Made by a program: the position numbers and the translations under genes. Shown piece after piece: positions 1-5,127 of a stretch of DNA of 5,127 bases. A model generated the notes under the pieces. The model was not told the DNA's origin, did not search any database, and saw only the letters and a program-made list of their open reading frames with translations. Positions within the stretch are counted from its first letter, which is position 1. Every line of letters begins with the position of its first letter. Source of the stretch: Bacteroidales bacterium (lineage in GTDB: Bacteria > Bacteroidota > Bacteroidia > Bacteroidales > JAADGE01); the NCBI GenBank assembly GCA_026987795.1, contig JALSMF010000011.1, forward strand, positions 1 through 5,127, in the 5' to 3' direction.

Positions 1-2372
1 TGGATTTATTTAACGGAAAAGTTTCTTTATCTGCCGAAAACAGCACATTAAATTCATTTATAAAACTAAGCAACGAAGGATTAGTTGCGAACGGTGTAGC
101 TAAATGGAACAATACTACCATAACCACCAAAGATTTTAATTTATACCCGGACTCATTAACTGCTCTTGCCGACAAAATAGAAATAAGCGAATACATAAAC
201 GAAAACACTTATGCCGAATTCCCCGAAGTAAAAGGAGAAATGGTTTCTGCAAGTTGGGATGCGGTAAATGATATTATAACATATAAAACAACAAAAGATA
301 ATCCTGTAAGAATGTACGGCGAGAAAGCAAAATTTGAAGGGGTTTTTCAATACAATCCCAAATCATTAAAAGGAAAAGGAGATTTTACAATAGGAGAAGG
401 TACCGTCCGAGCGGAAGATTTTGTTTTCAATAAGAGTTCTCTGCTTTCAGATAATGCAGATATTTTAATTCGTGAAAAAGAATCACAAAACAAAGATGTC
501 ATTATCAAAAATATGAAATCCTATATAGACATAGATTCAGAGAAAGCCGTTTTTGCAAAAAATGAAGATAAAGAGTCATCCGTAACATTCGTAACCGATA
601 AATATGTAAGTTATCCTACACACCTGGTTTGGCACACAGGTAAAGGCAAAATAAATATGGGGTACAATATGAACAGGTTTACAAACCCTAAATTTTCAAA
701 AGAAGAAAAACTGCTTGACAGCACATATTTAACGGATGTCTGCAAATTTGACAAATCTCTTTTTATGTCAGAATACGGAAATATGAAGTTCGTATCAATT
801 GACCCCAAACAAGATTCTTTAATGTTTTTCGGCAGTGTAGCTAATTATTACACCGGAAATCATAAAATTATAGTAAAAGACGTTCAGAAAATTATTGTTG
901 CAGATATTGTCGTTACCCCGAGCAGCGATGTAATTATTGACAAAAACGGAGAAATGGAAAAACTGCTGAAAACAACCGTAAAAGCAAGAGGTATTCACAA
1001 TATTACGGAAGTTGACATAAAAATTAACAGCAGTAACAGTTATGTAGCATCATCGGGTATTTATCAATATGAAGATATGAACAAAAAACTTCAGAATATT
1101 AATTTTGACAACATAACATACAGTGAACAAAAAGAAGCATCAATCGCACACGGTCATATAGAACAATATGAAAACTTTACACTGAACCCTTGGTTCGACT
1201 ATTACGGAGATGTTTACTTTAATGCTTCGAAAGACAGGCTGAAATTTGAAGGATATGCCAAAATAAAGCACTCTTGTAATATGGCAAAACCTAAATGGTT
1301 TTATTTCAAAACAGAGATAAACCCGGACAGCGTTTATTTACCCCTTGAACCTAATCTGCACTCCGATTTAGAATCAAGTAAAGCACGTATTTTTGCAGAT
1401 ATTATGTCAGCAAAAGATTCTGTTCATATTTTTCCTGCATTTTTAACATCCGACCCGTACGGAACTTCCGAAAGCATTTTATCGGTAAGAGACAGCTCAT
1501 ACTATATAACATATAATAAAAGCAATAACAAATACATAATTACTACATTAGAAAAATTTAAAGACAACACCAAACCCGGAAATTATCTTGACCTAAACAG
1601 AAATTATTGCATAGTAAACGGAGAAGGAAAAATAAAATTCAGTAAATCTGTTAAAATTAAAGACTTTGCTTCTGCAGGAACTGTTCGCTACGACAATAAT
1701 TCGGGAGAAGTGCTGACACAAACTCTTACGTATCTTGATTTCTTCTTTTCAAAAAAAGCTCTTAACGTGTTAAGCGAAAGACTTATAACAAATATCTCTT
1801 TAAGTTCCGTAAAAGTTAATTCAAATTCTTATAAAAAACCGCTGTACGAAATTGCAGGCGTTGAAGAAACAGATAATATGCTGCGGGAAATGTCGGAAAA
1901 TGCCGGAAGACCCAAAAAATTCCCTGATAAAATTAACAAAACTTTTGTATTTACTGACTTAACGTTAAAATGGGACCCCGCTTCAAGATCATATAAGTCA
2001 AAAGGTAAAATAGGAATACAAAACATCGGAAACATAATGATTAATAAATATGTTAACGGGCATATCCAAATCAGAAAAAGAAGAGCAGGCGACAAAATAT
2101 ATATTTATCTGGAAACCGGAGAAAACGAATGGTTCTTTTTCTATTTTTCAGGAAGTATAATGCGGACAATATCAAGTGTTCACGAATACAACCAAATAAT
2201 TGAAGATTTAAAAACAAAAGAAAAACGATTCAAAAGCGATAAAGGGACTTACAATTATATGCTTACAAATGAAGAGACTAAAAATCAGTTTATTTATGAG
2301 TTTACCGGAGAACATCCGGCATTAAACGATTTTAACGACAACACAGACGAAGGAGATTACGAAGAAAACTGA
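1..2372 (+). CDS. Large beta-rich repeat protein of Bacteroidota, unknown function (5'-partial)
   Basis: The frame is open from the window edge (first full codon at position 3) to a TGA at 2370-2372, giving 789 residues. The ATG at 240 is internal, because the frame is open with good coding character and a repeat copy upstream of it. No catalytic motif, transmembrane helix or known sorting domain is visible. The protein is rich in alternating polar/hydrophobic strands and recurring G-x-G strand motifs: KGKGDFTI (about residues 123-130), TGKGKINM (212-219), NGEGKIKF (539-546) and SKGKIGI (666-672). An aromatic patch, WFFFYF (710-715), and an acidic tail (NDNTDEGDYEEN) end the protein. From memory, this matches a very large uncharacterised protein conserved across Bacteroidota, including its NKYVNGHIQIRKRRAGD-type C-terminal stretch; no function is established that I know of. 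An envelope or extracytoplasmic location is inferred from the strand-rich repeats, but the N-terminus and any signal peptide lie outside the window. Confidence 0.85.
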   Translation, partial: DLFNGKVSLSAENSTLNSFIKLSNEGLVANGVAKWNNTTITTKDFNLYPDSLTALADKIEISEYINENTYAEFPEVKGEMVSASWDAVNDIITYKTTKDNPVRMYGEKAKFEGVFQYNPKSLKGKGDFTIGEGTVRAEDFVFNKSSLLSDNADILIREKESQNKDVIIKNMKSYIDIDSEKAVFAKNEDKESSVTFVTDKYVSYPTHLVWHTGKGKINMGYNMNRFTNPKFSKEEKLLDSTYLTDVCKFDKSLFMSEYGNMKFVSIDPKQDSLMFFGSVANYYTGNHKIIVKDVQKIIVADIVVTPSSDVIIDKNGEMEKLLKTTVKARGIHNITEVDIKINSSNSYVASSGIYQYEDMNKKLQNINFDNITYSEQKEASIAHGHIEQYENFTLNPWFDYYGDVYFNASKDRLKFEGYAKIKHSCNMAKPKWFYFKTEINPDSVYLPLEPNLHSDLESSKARIFADIMSAKDSVHIFPAFLTSDPYGTSESILSVRDSSYYITYNKSNNKYIITTLEKFKDNTKPGNYLDLNRNYCIVNGEGKIKFSKSVKIKDFASAGTVRYDNNSGEVLTQTLTYLDFFFSKKALNVLSERLITNISLSSVKVNSNSYKKPLYEIAGVEETDNMLREMSENAGRPKKFPDKINKTFVFTDLTLKWDPASRSYKSKGKIGIQNIGNIMINKYVNGHIQIRKRRAGDKIYIYLETGENEWFFFYFSGSIMRTISSVHEYNQIIEDLKTKEKRFKSDKGTYNYMLTNEETKNQFIYEFTGEHPALNDFNDNTDEGDYEEN
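78..470 (+). repeat. Two copies of a degenerate ~36-residue beta module, ~95 residues apart, within the large protein
   Basis: Two stretches of the translated protein align by eye. Copy 1 covers residues about 26-61 (nt 78-185) and copy 2 about 121-156 (nt 363-470). The shared pattern is L-x3-G, then T-hydrophobic, D-F-x-hydrophobic, S-L and A-D-x-hydrophobic. Matching pieces are TITTKDFNLYPDSL against TVRAEDFVFNKSSL, each followed by ALAD or DNAD and a hydrophobic strand. The DNA itself is not repeated, so this is an old, diverged protein duplication. More copies probably lie upstream of the window, since the gene is cut in the repeat region. Confidence 0.55.
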
Positions 2373-2402
2373 CATAACGACAATTGACAGGCAAACGGTT
2401 TC

Positions 2403-2436
2403 AAGATAACGGTTATTTCTGCATTTCCGTTATCTT
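2403..2436. terminator. Perfect 10-bp inverted repeat across the recF stop codon; possible shared 3'-end hairpin
   Basis: AAGATAACGG (2403-2412) is exactly complementary to CCGTTATCTT (2427-2436), with a 14-nt loop between them. It lies 30 nt after the stop codon of the large plus-strand gene, and the loop contains the stop codon of the convergent recF. Its position between convergent genes suggests a transcript 3'-end structure for either direction. Against a classical intrinsic terminator, only four of ten pairs are G-C and neither side has a clear T-tract. Confidence 0.4.
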
Positions 2437-3519
2437 ACCTTTGCTTACGTTAAATAATTTAAAACTCTCTTTTTCTTTTTCTATAAGTTTTTTAACTCGT
2501 TCAGGATTCGTATCCGTTATAAAAATCTGACCGAAATTATTATTTGTCAACTTTATTATTTCAGCAACTCTTTCGGCATCAAATTTATCAAAAATATCAT
2601 CTAACAAAAGCAAGGGATTTATCTTTGTAACATTCTTAATAAACTTAAACTGTGCAAATTTAAGAGCAATTAAAAATGTTTTTTGCTGCCCCTGAGAACC
2701 CGATTTTTTTAATGAAAAACCGTTTATTTTTAATATTAAATCATCTCTGTGTATTCCTTTTGAAGTATAACCCAGCATTTTGTCTTTATCGACATTATTA
2801 TCCAAAAGTTCCGAAAATTCTCTGTCTTCCAGATGCGATTTATATTCCAAACTGACAGACTCTTTAAACTGCGAAATTTTATCGTAATAAGATGAAAAAA
2901 CAGGCATAAGTTCAGCAATAAAATCCTTTCTTTTTTTGTAAATTTTATTACCGGAAGCAACAAGTTGAGTATTATAAACATCAATAGTATCCGCATCAAA
3001 ATATGAAGACGACATATAATTTTTCAGTAGTCTGTTTCGCTGCGACAATACCTTATTGTATTTTATCAATTCATATAAATACTCCTTATCATATTGGGAT
3101 ATTACGGAATCAATATATTTTCGCCTCTCCTCTCCCGTTCCCGTAACTAAAACGGCATCGCCCGGCGAAACCATTACTACGGGCAATAATCCTACGTGTT
3201 CCGAAAACTTTTTGTATGCCTTATCATTTCGCTTTATTATTTTCTTTTTCTCTTTTTCGTAAGCACAATAAATATTTTCACTTTTCCCGTTAACGTAAAA
3301 TTCTCCTTGTAATACAAAAAATTTTTCATTATATCTTACATTAAGCGGGTCATTTGTATTAAAATAACTTTTTGTTAAAGACAAATAATACAAAGCGTCA
3401 AGAAGATTTGTTTTTCCCGAACCGTTATTTCCGGTAAAACAATTTAATTTCTCCGAAAAAGAAACATTTGCCTCCTCTATGTTTTTAAAATTCAGTATCT
3501 TTAGTTTTTTCAGAAACAT
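2413..3519 (-). CDS. recF: DNA replication and repair protein RecF
   Basis: RecF is an SMC/ABC-type ATPase that acts with RecO and RecR at single-strand gaps to load RecA. The 368-residue product has the family's usual length. Visible motifs, in order, are the N-terminal LKILNFKN, Walker A GNNGSGKTN (residues 30-38), the RRKYID...QRNRLLK helical-arm region (about 122-165), HRDD (257-260), the ABC signature SGSQGQQKT (273-281), Walker B LLLLDDIF with D-loop DKFD (303-314), and the switch strand IFITDTN (332-338). I chose the ATG at 3519. The frame can be extended nine codons to a TTG at 3546, but RecF proteins normally begin right before the LKxLxLxNF strand, and a weak AGG lies 6 nt upstream of the ATG. 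The gene diverges from the TPR membrane protein gene and converges on the large repeat-protein gene. No DUF721/DciA-like gene follows it. All key ATPase residues are present, so it should be functional. Confidence 0.96.
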   Translation of the reverse strand: MFLKKLKILNFKNIEEANVSFSEKLNCFTGNNGSGKTNLLDALYYLSLTKSYFNTNDPLNVRYNEKFFVLQGEFYVNGKSENIYCAYEKEKKKIIKRNDKAYKKFSEHVGLLPVVMVSPGDAVLVTGTGEERRKYIDSVISQYDKEYLYELIKYNKVLSQRNRLLKNYMSSSYFDADTIDVYNTQLVASGNKIYKKRKDFIAELMPVFSSYYDKISQFKESVSLEYKSHLEDREFSELLDNNVDKDKMLGYTSKGIHRDDLILKINGFSLKKSGSQGQQKTFLIALKFAQFKFIKNVTKINPLLLLDDIFDKFDAERVAEIIKLTNNNFGQIFITDTNPERVKKLIEKEKESFKLFNVSKGKITEMQK

Positions 3520-3668
3520 AACAAACCTGTTTATCAAAAAAATCAAGTTCGGAAAAATAAGTTAAAAAGTCCGATAATTTTAAAAATACATTATTTTTAT
3601 TTGATTTTTTTTATTCAACCGGTATTTTTTATACTTTTGCGACTCAAAAATTAATCAGAAAATAAATT
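3520..3668. other. Divergent intergenic region between recF and the TPR membrane protein gene
   Basis: This 149-bp, strongly AT-rich spacer must hold the promoters for both divergent genes. The plus-strand promoter is recognisable and is listed separately. For recF I find no full TAnnTTTG on the minus strand. The nearest is TATTTTTC (complement of 3552-3559), which lacks the final G and has no clear -33 TTG. An AT-only inverted repeat (TAAAAATA 3581-3588 with TATTTTTA 3592-3599) is probably compositional. Confidence 0.6.
3632..3639 (+). promoter_or_regulatory. Bacteroidota-type -7 promoter element (TACTTTTG) for the TPR membrane protein gene
   Basis: TACTTTTG fits the Bacteroidota housekeeping sigma-factor -7 consensus TAnnTTTG exactly. 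It ends 29 nt before the ATG at 3669, so transcription would start near 3645 with a short A-rich leader. The matching -33 TTG is not at ideal spacing: the nearest TTTG (3600-3603) is too far upstream, and the -33 zone is only T-rich. The -7 element is convincing; the -33 element is weak. Confidence 0.65.
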
Positions 3669-4352
3669 ATGGCTAAGAAGGTTAAACCAAAATTGGAAGA
3701 AAGTTTAGGCTCTATTGAAGAATCATTATCAAAAACCGAACAGTTTCTTGAGAGATACCAAAAGCAGTTATCGATTGCAGCAGTAGCAATTTTGCTGATT
3801 GTAGGCTTGATATATGCTTATAAGAAATTCTATGTATTGCCTCGCCAAGCCGAAGCACTGGAACAAATTTTCCCTGCTCAGCAATATTTTGAAAAAGATT
3901 CTTTTGAGCTTGCTTTAAACGGCGACGGAGATTACCCCGGATTTATTCAAATTATTGAAGACTACGGAGCTACAAATGTTGCAGAAGGTGCTCTTTTATA
4001 TGCCGGAATTTCTTTTTATAAAATCGGAGATTATGATAATGCCGTTGAATATTTAAAAAAATTCAAATCCAAAGATAAATTACTGTCGGCAATAGCATAC
4101 GGTAATATCGGCGATTCTTATACTGAAAAACAAGAATTTGAGAACGCTGCAAAATATTACAAAAAAGCCGCTGATGAAAACAACAAAGTAGTGAGTCCTG
4201 TTTACCTGATGAAATTAGGAAGAGTTTATGAAAAACTCGAAAAATGGGAAGATGCTTTGGAAACTTATCAAAAAATTAAAGACGACTACAAAGAAAGCCC
4301 GGAAGCAAGAGGAATTGAAAAATTTATTACAAGAGCAAAGTTTAATCTTTAA
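3669..4352 (+). CDS. Membrane-anchored TPR protein, YfgM-like, of the Bacteroidota recF neighbourhood
   Basis: The 227-residue protein starts with a charged amphipathic segment (residues about 7-32; hydrophobic residues at L9, L13, I16, L20, L27 suggest a short coiled coil). A single hydrophobic helix follows (about 35-50, AAVAILLIVGLIYAY), then a conserved-looking linker, YVLPR...ALNGDGDYPGF (55-92). At least three TPR units come next: about 104-135 (GALLYAGISFYKIGDYDNA), 140-170 (IAYGNIGDSYTEKQEFENA) and 176-209 (YLMKLGRVYEKLEKWEDAL). TPRs are protein-binding scaffolds. By analogy with YfgM of proteobacteria, which sits in the inner membrane with periplasmic TPRs near the Sec machinery, a periplasmic orientation is likely but not proven. 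From memory, this protein commonly sits divergent to recF and upstream of ribH in Bacteroidota; ribH is missing here. It appears to be a single-gene transcript, bounded by its own promoter and a terminator. The start codon is preceded by an A-rich leader without a clear Shine-Dalgarno. Confidence 0.88.
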   Translation: MAKKVKPKLEESLGSIEESLSKTEQFLERYQKQLSIAAVAILLIVGLIYAYKKFYVLPRQAEALEQIFPAQQYFEKDSFELALNGDGDYPGFIQIIEDYGATNVAEGALLYAGISFYKIGDYDNAVEYLKKFKSKDKLLSAIAYGNIGDSYTEKQEFENAAKYYKKAADENNKVVSPVYLMKLGRVYEKLEKWEDALETYQKIKDDYKESPEARGIEKFITRAKFNL

Positions 4353-4378
4353 TTGTAACAGTGTTTCATAATAAATAA

Positions 4379-4408
4379 AAAAAGACCGGAAAATTTTCCG
4401 GTCTTTTT
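4379..4408. terminator. Bidirectional intrinsic terminator between convergent TPR genes
   Basis: A near-perfect palindrome is centred at 4393/4394. AAGACCGG (4382-4389) pairs with CCGGTCTT (4398-4405), joined by AAAATTTT, and pairing extends through flanking A and T runs to a 15-bp arm. Each strand shows a GC-containing stem followed by a T-tract, so it can end transcripts from both directions. It begins 26 nt after the stop at 4352 and ends 7 nt from the stop of the minus-strand gene at 4416. Confidence 0.9.
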
Positions 4409-4415
4409 ATTTATT

Positions 4416-5030
4416 TTATTTCACCAACTTCAACCCTTCGGTTGCCGACTTATCGGAAGGAGTATTCATAAGAACTTTTAAAAAAAGCAGTTTTGCTTTA
4501 TTCTTTTTACCTAAAAAATAATCTGTCCACGCAAGCATTAAATTAGCATTATAATCAAACGGATAAAGATTTACTACTTTTGTGAAATATTTTTCGGCAG
4601 TTGTATAATCTTTTCTGCCGTAATAAATAAGCCCCAAGCGATAATTTGCCGTAGTGCTTGCAGGGTTTATCTCCAATATTTTTTTATAAATATTTATTAC
4701 TTCAGTCCATTTTCCCTGAGCAGCTTTAGGATATATCAGCCCGAATTTTGCTTCTTCCGAATAAGGTTTTAAAGTTACGGCTTTTTGGTAATGTGCCGCC
4801 GATTCGCCGAATAATCCGGCATTATACTCAAGCCACCCGAGACGCAAATTGATTTCGTAAGAATCGTCGGAATAAACTTTTTTCAATTCATCTGCTGCTT
4901 TTTTAAACGAGCCTGATTTTTCCAGTGCATAACTTGTTTTAAATGCCTCTATAATTTTGCTGTCAGCCTGACCGAAAATTTGAGAGAACACGAACAAAAG
5001 AATAATTGTTAATTTGATTTTTGTTTTCAT
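4416..5030 (-). CDS. Exported tetratricopeptide-repeat protein
   Basis: The 204-residue protein begins with a typical Sec signal peptide: MKTKIK, then the hydrophobic core LTIILLFVFSQIFG, with likely cleavage near residues 20-22. No lipobox cysteine is present, so it is probably soluble in the periplasm. The rest is almost entirely TPR-like helical hairpins, roughly at residues 27-57, 59-90, 92-124, 126-159 and 160-193. Clear examples are LRLGWLEYNAGLFGESAAHY and YRLGLIYYGRKDYTTAEKYF. TPR arrays bind partner proteins, and no enzymatic domain is visible. The gene starts 19 nt after the stop of another minus-strand gene, so the two are probably co-transcribed, and the partner may be that upstream protein. 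The ATG is preceded by AT-rich sequence without a Shine-Dalgarno, as is usual in Bacteroidota. Transcription should end at the hairpin at 4379-4408. Confidence 0.87.
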   Translation of the reverse strand: MKTKIKLTIILLFVFSQIFGQADSKIIEAFKTSYALEKSGSFKKAADELKKVYSDDSYEINLRLGWLEYNAGLFGESAAHYQKAVTLKPYSEEAKFGLIYPKAAQGKWTEVINIYKKILEINPASTTANYRLGLIYYGRKDYTTAEKYFTKVVNLYPFDYNANLMLAWTDYFLGKKNKAKLLFLKVLMNTPSDKSATEGLKLVK

Positions 5031-5049
5031 ATTTTTAAAATTTTGATTA

Positions 5050-5127
5050 TTAATACTTTCTGAAATACCATTTTATCCCGCCCGTAATTGTTTGGTTTAT
5101 ATATTCTGCGGAATTTTCATTTCCGTT
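5050..5127 (-). CDS. C-terminal end of an unidentified protein, possibly an outer-membrane beta-barrel (partial)
   Basis: The minus-strand frame is open from the window edge to a TAA at 5050-5052, giving 25 residues that end in INQTITGGIKWYFRKY. Alternating polar and hydrophobic residues and the aromatic-rich end (KWYF, final Tyr) resemble the last strand of outer-membrane barrel proteins, but 25 residues are too few to name a family. The reading is supported as a real gene end by its close, same-strand spacing (19 nt) to the exported TPR gene and by the absence of a strong promoter between them. The rest lies beyond the right edge. Confidence 0.55.
   Translation of the reverse strand, partial: NGNENSAEYINQTITGGIKWYFRKY

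Noticed and set aside
156..350. Minus-strand open frame of 64 codons
   Set aside because: It lies inside the coding frame of the large plus-strand protein and has a low-complexity F/Y/I-rich product typical of antisense to AT-rich coding DNA.
611..808. Minus-strand open frame of 65 codons
   Set aside because: It is antisense to the large protein gene, with no recognisable domain or start context.
1829..2095. Minus-strand open frame of 88 codons
   Set aside because: It is antisense to the most conserved-looking C-terminal part of the large protein, and its hydrophobic product reflects antisense composition.
2394..2414. Short direct repeat AACGGTT at 2394-2400 and 2408-2414
   Set aside because: Only 7 bp and partly contained in the hairpin arm; too short to suggest an insertion target duplication or binding-site array.
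2798..2806. DnaA-box-like TTATCCAAA
   Set aside because: It is a single 8/9 match inside recF with no cluster of further boxes or AT-rich unwinding element. recF position does not mark an origin in Bacteroidota.
2736..2999. Minus-strand open frame of 87 codons in another frame within recF
   Set aside because: It fully overlaps the RecF frame, whose motifs are all intact. There is no evidence of a frameshift or overlapping gene.
3056..3262. Plus-strand open frame of 68 codons antisense to recF
   Set aside because: It covers the conserved RecF arm region, and its S/F-rich product looks like antisense noise.
3581..3599. AT-only inverted repeat TAAAAATA/TATTTTTA with 3-nt loop
   Set aside because: It has no G-C pairs and sits in extremely AT-rich intergenic DNA, so chance is the best explanation. 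It could only matter as an operator, with no supporting evidence.

Overview
This AT-rich window looks like chromosomal DNA from a member of the Bacteroidota, probably a Bacteroidales-like lineage. Four things point there. A TACTTTTG element at 3632-3639 matches the Bacteroidota -7 promoter consensus TAnnTTTG. Start codons are mostly preceded by A-rich sequence rather than strong Shine-Dalgarno sites. RecF carries the SQGQQKT and FITDTN motifs I associate with that phylum. The TPR membrane protein beside recF has a sequence and position typical of the phylum. Nothing suggests a plasmid, phage, insertion sequence, CRISPR array, tRNA or rRNA.

Layout: (1) Positions 1-2372 (+) hold the 3' part (789 codons) of a very large beta-rich protein. 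Its 5' end lies outside the window. It resembles an uncharacterised large protein widely conserved in Bacteroidota and contains a degenerate repeat of about 95 residues. (2) recF runs convergently at 2413-3519 (-). The two stop codons are about 40 bp apart, and a perfect 10-bp inverted repeat lies across the recF stop. (3) A 149-bp divergent intergenic region carries a good -7 promoter element for (4) a membrane-anchored, YfgM-like TPR protein at 3669-4352 (+). (5) A strong symmetrical intrinsic terminator at 4379-4408 separates it from (6) a secreted five-TPR protein at 4416-5030 (-). That gene lies 19 nt downstream of (7) the last 25 codons of a minus-strand gene at 5050-5127, which may be an outer-membrane barrel protein.

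Functionally, the window combines DNA repair (RecF, loading RecA at gaps through RecFOR) with envelope proteins: a probable inner-membrane TPR protein, an exported TPR protein with a possible outer-membrane partner, and the large beta-repeat protein. The recF/TPR divergent pair fits an arrangement I recall as common in Bacteroidota. The usual flanking genes, ribH after the TPR gene and a DUF721/DciA-like gene after recF, are absent here. I see no defence system, mobile element or clearly new system. The least understood element is the large repeat protein at the left edge.
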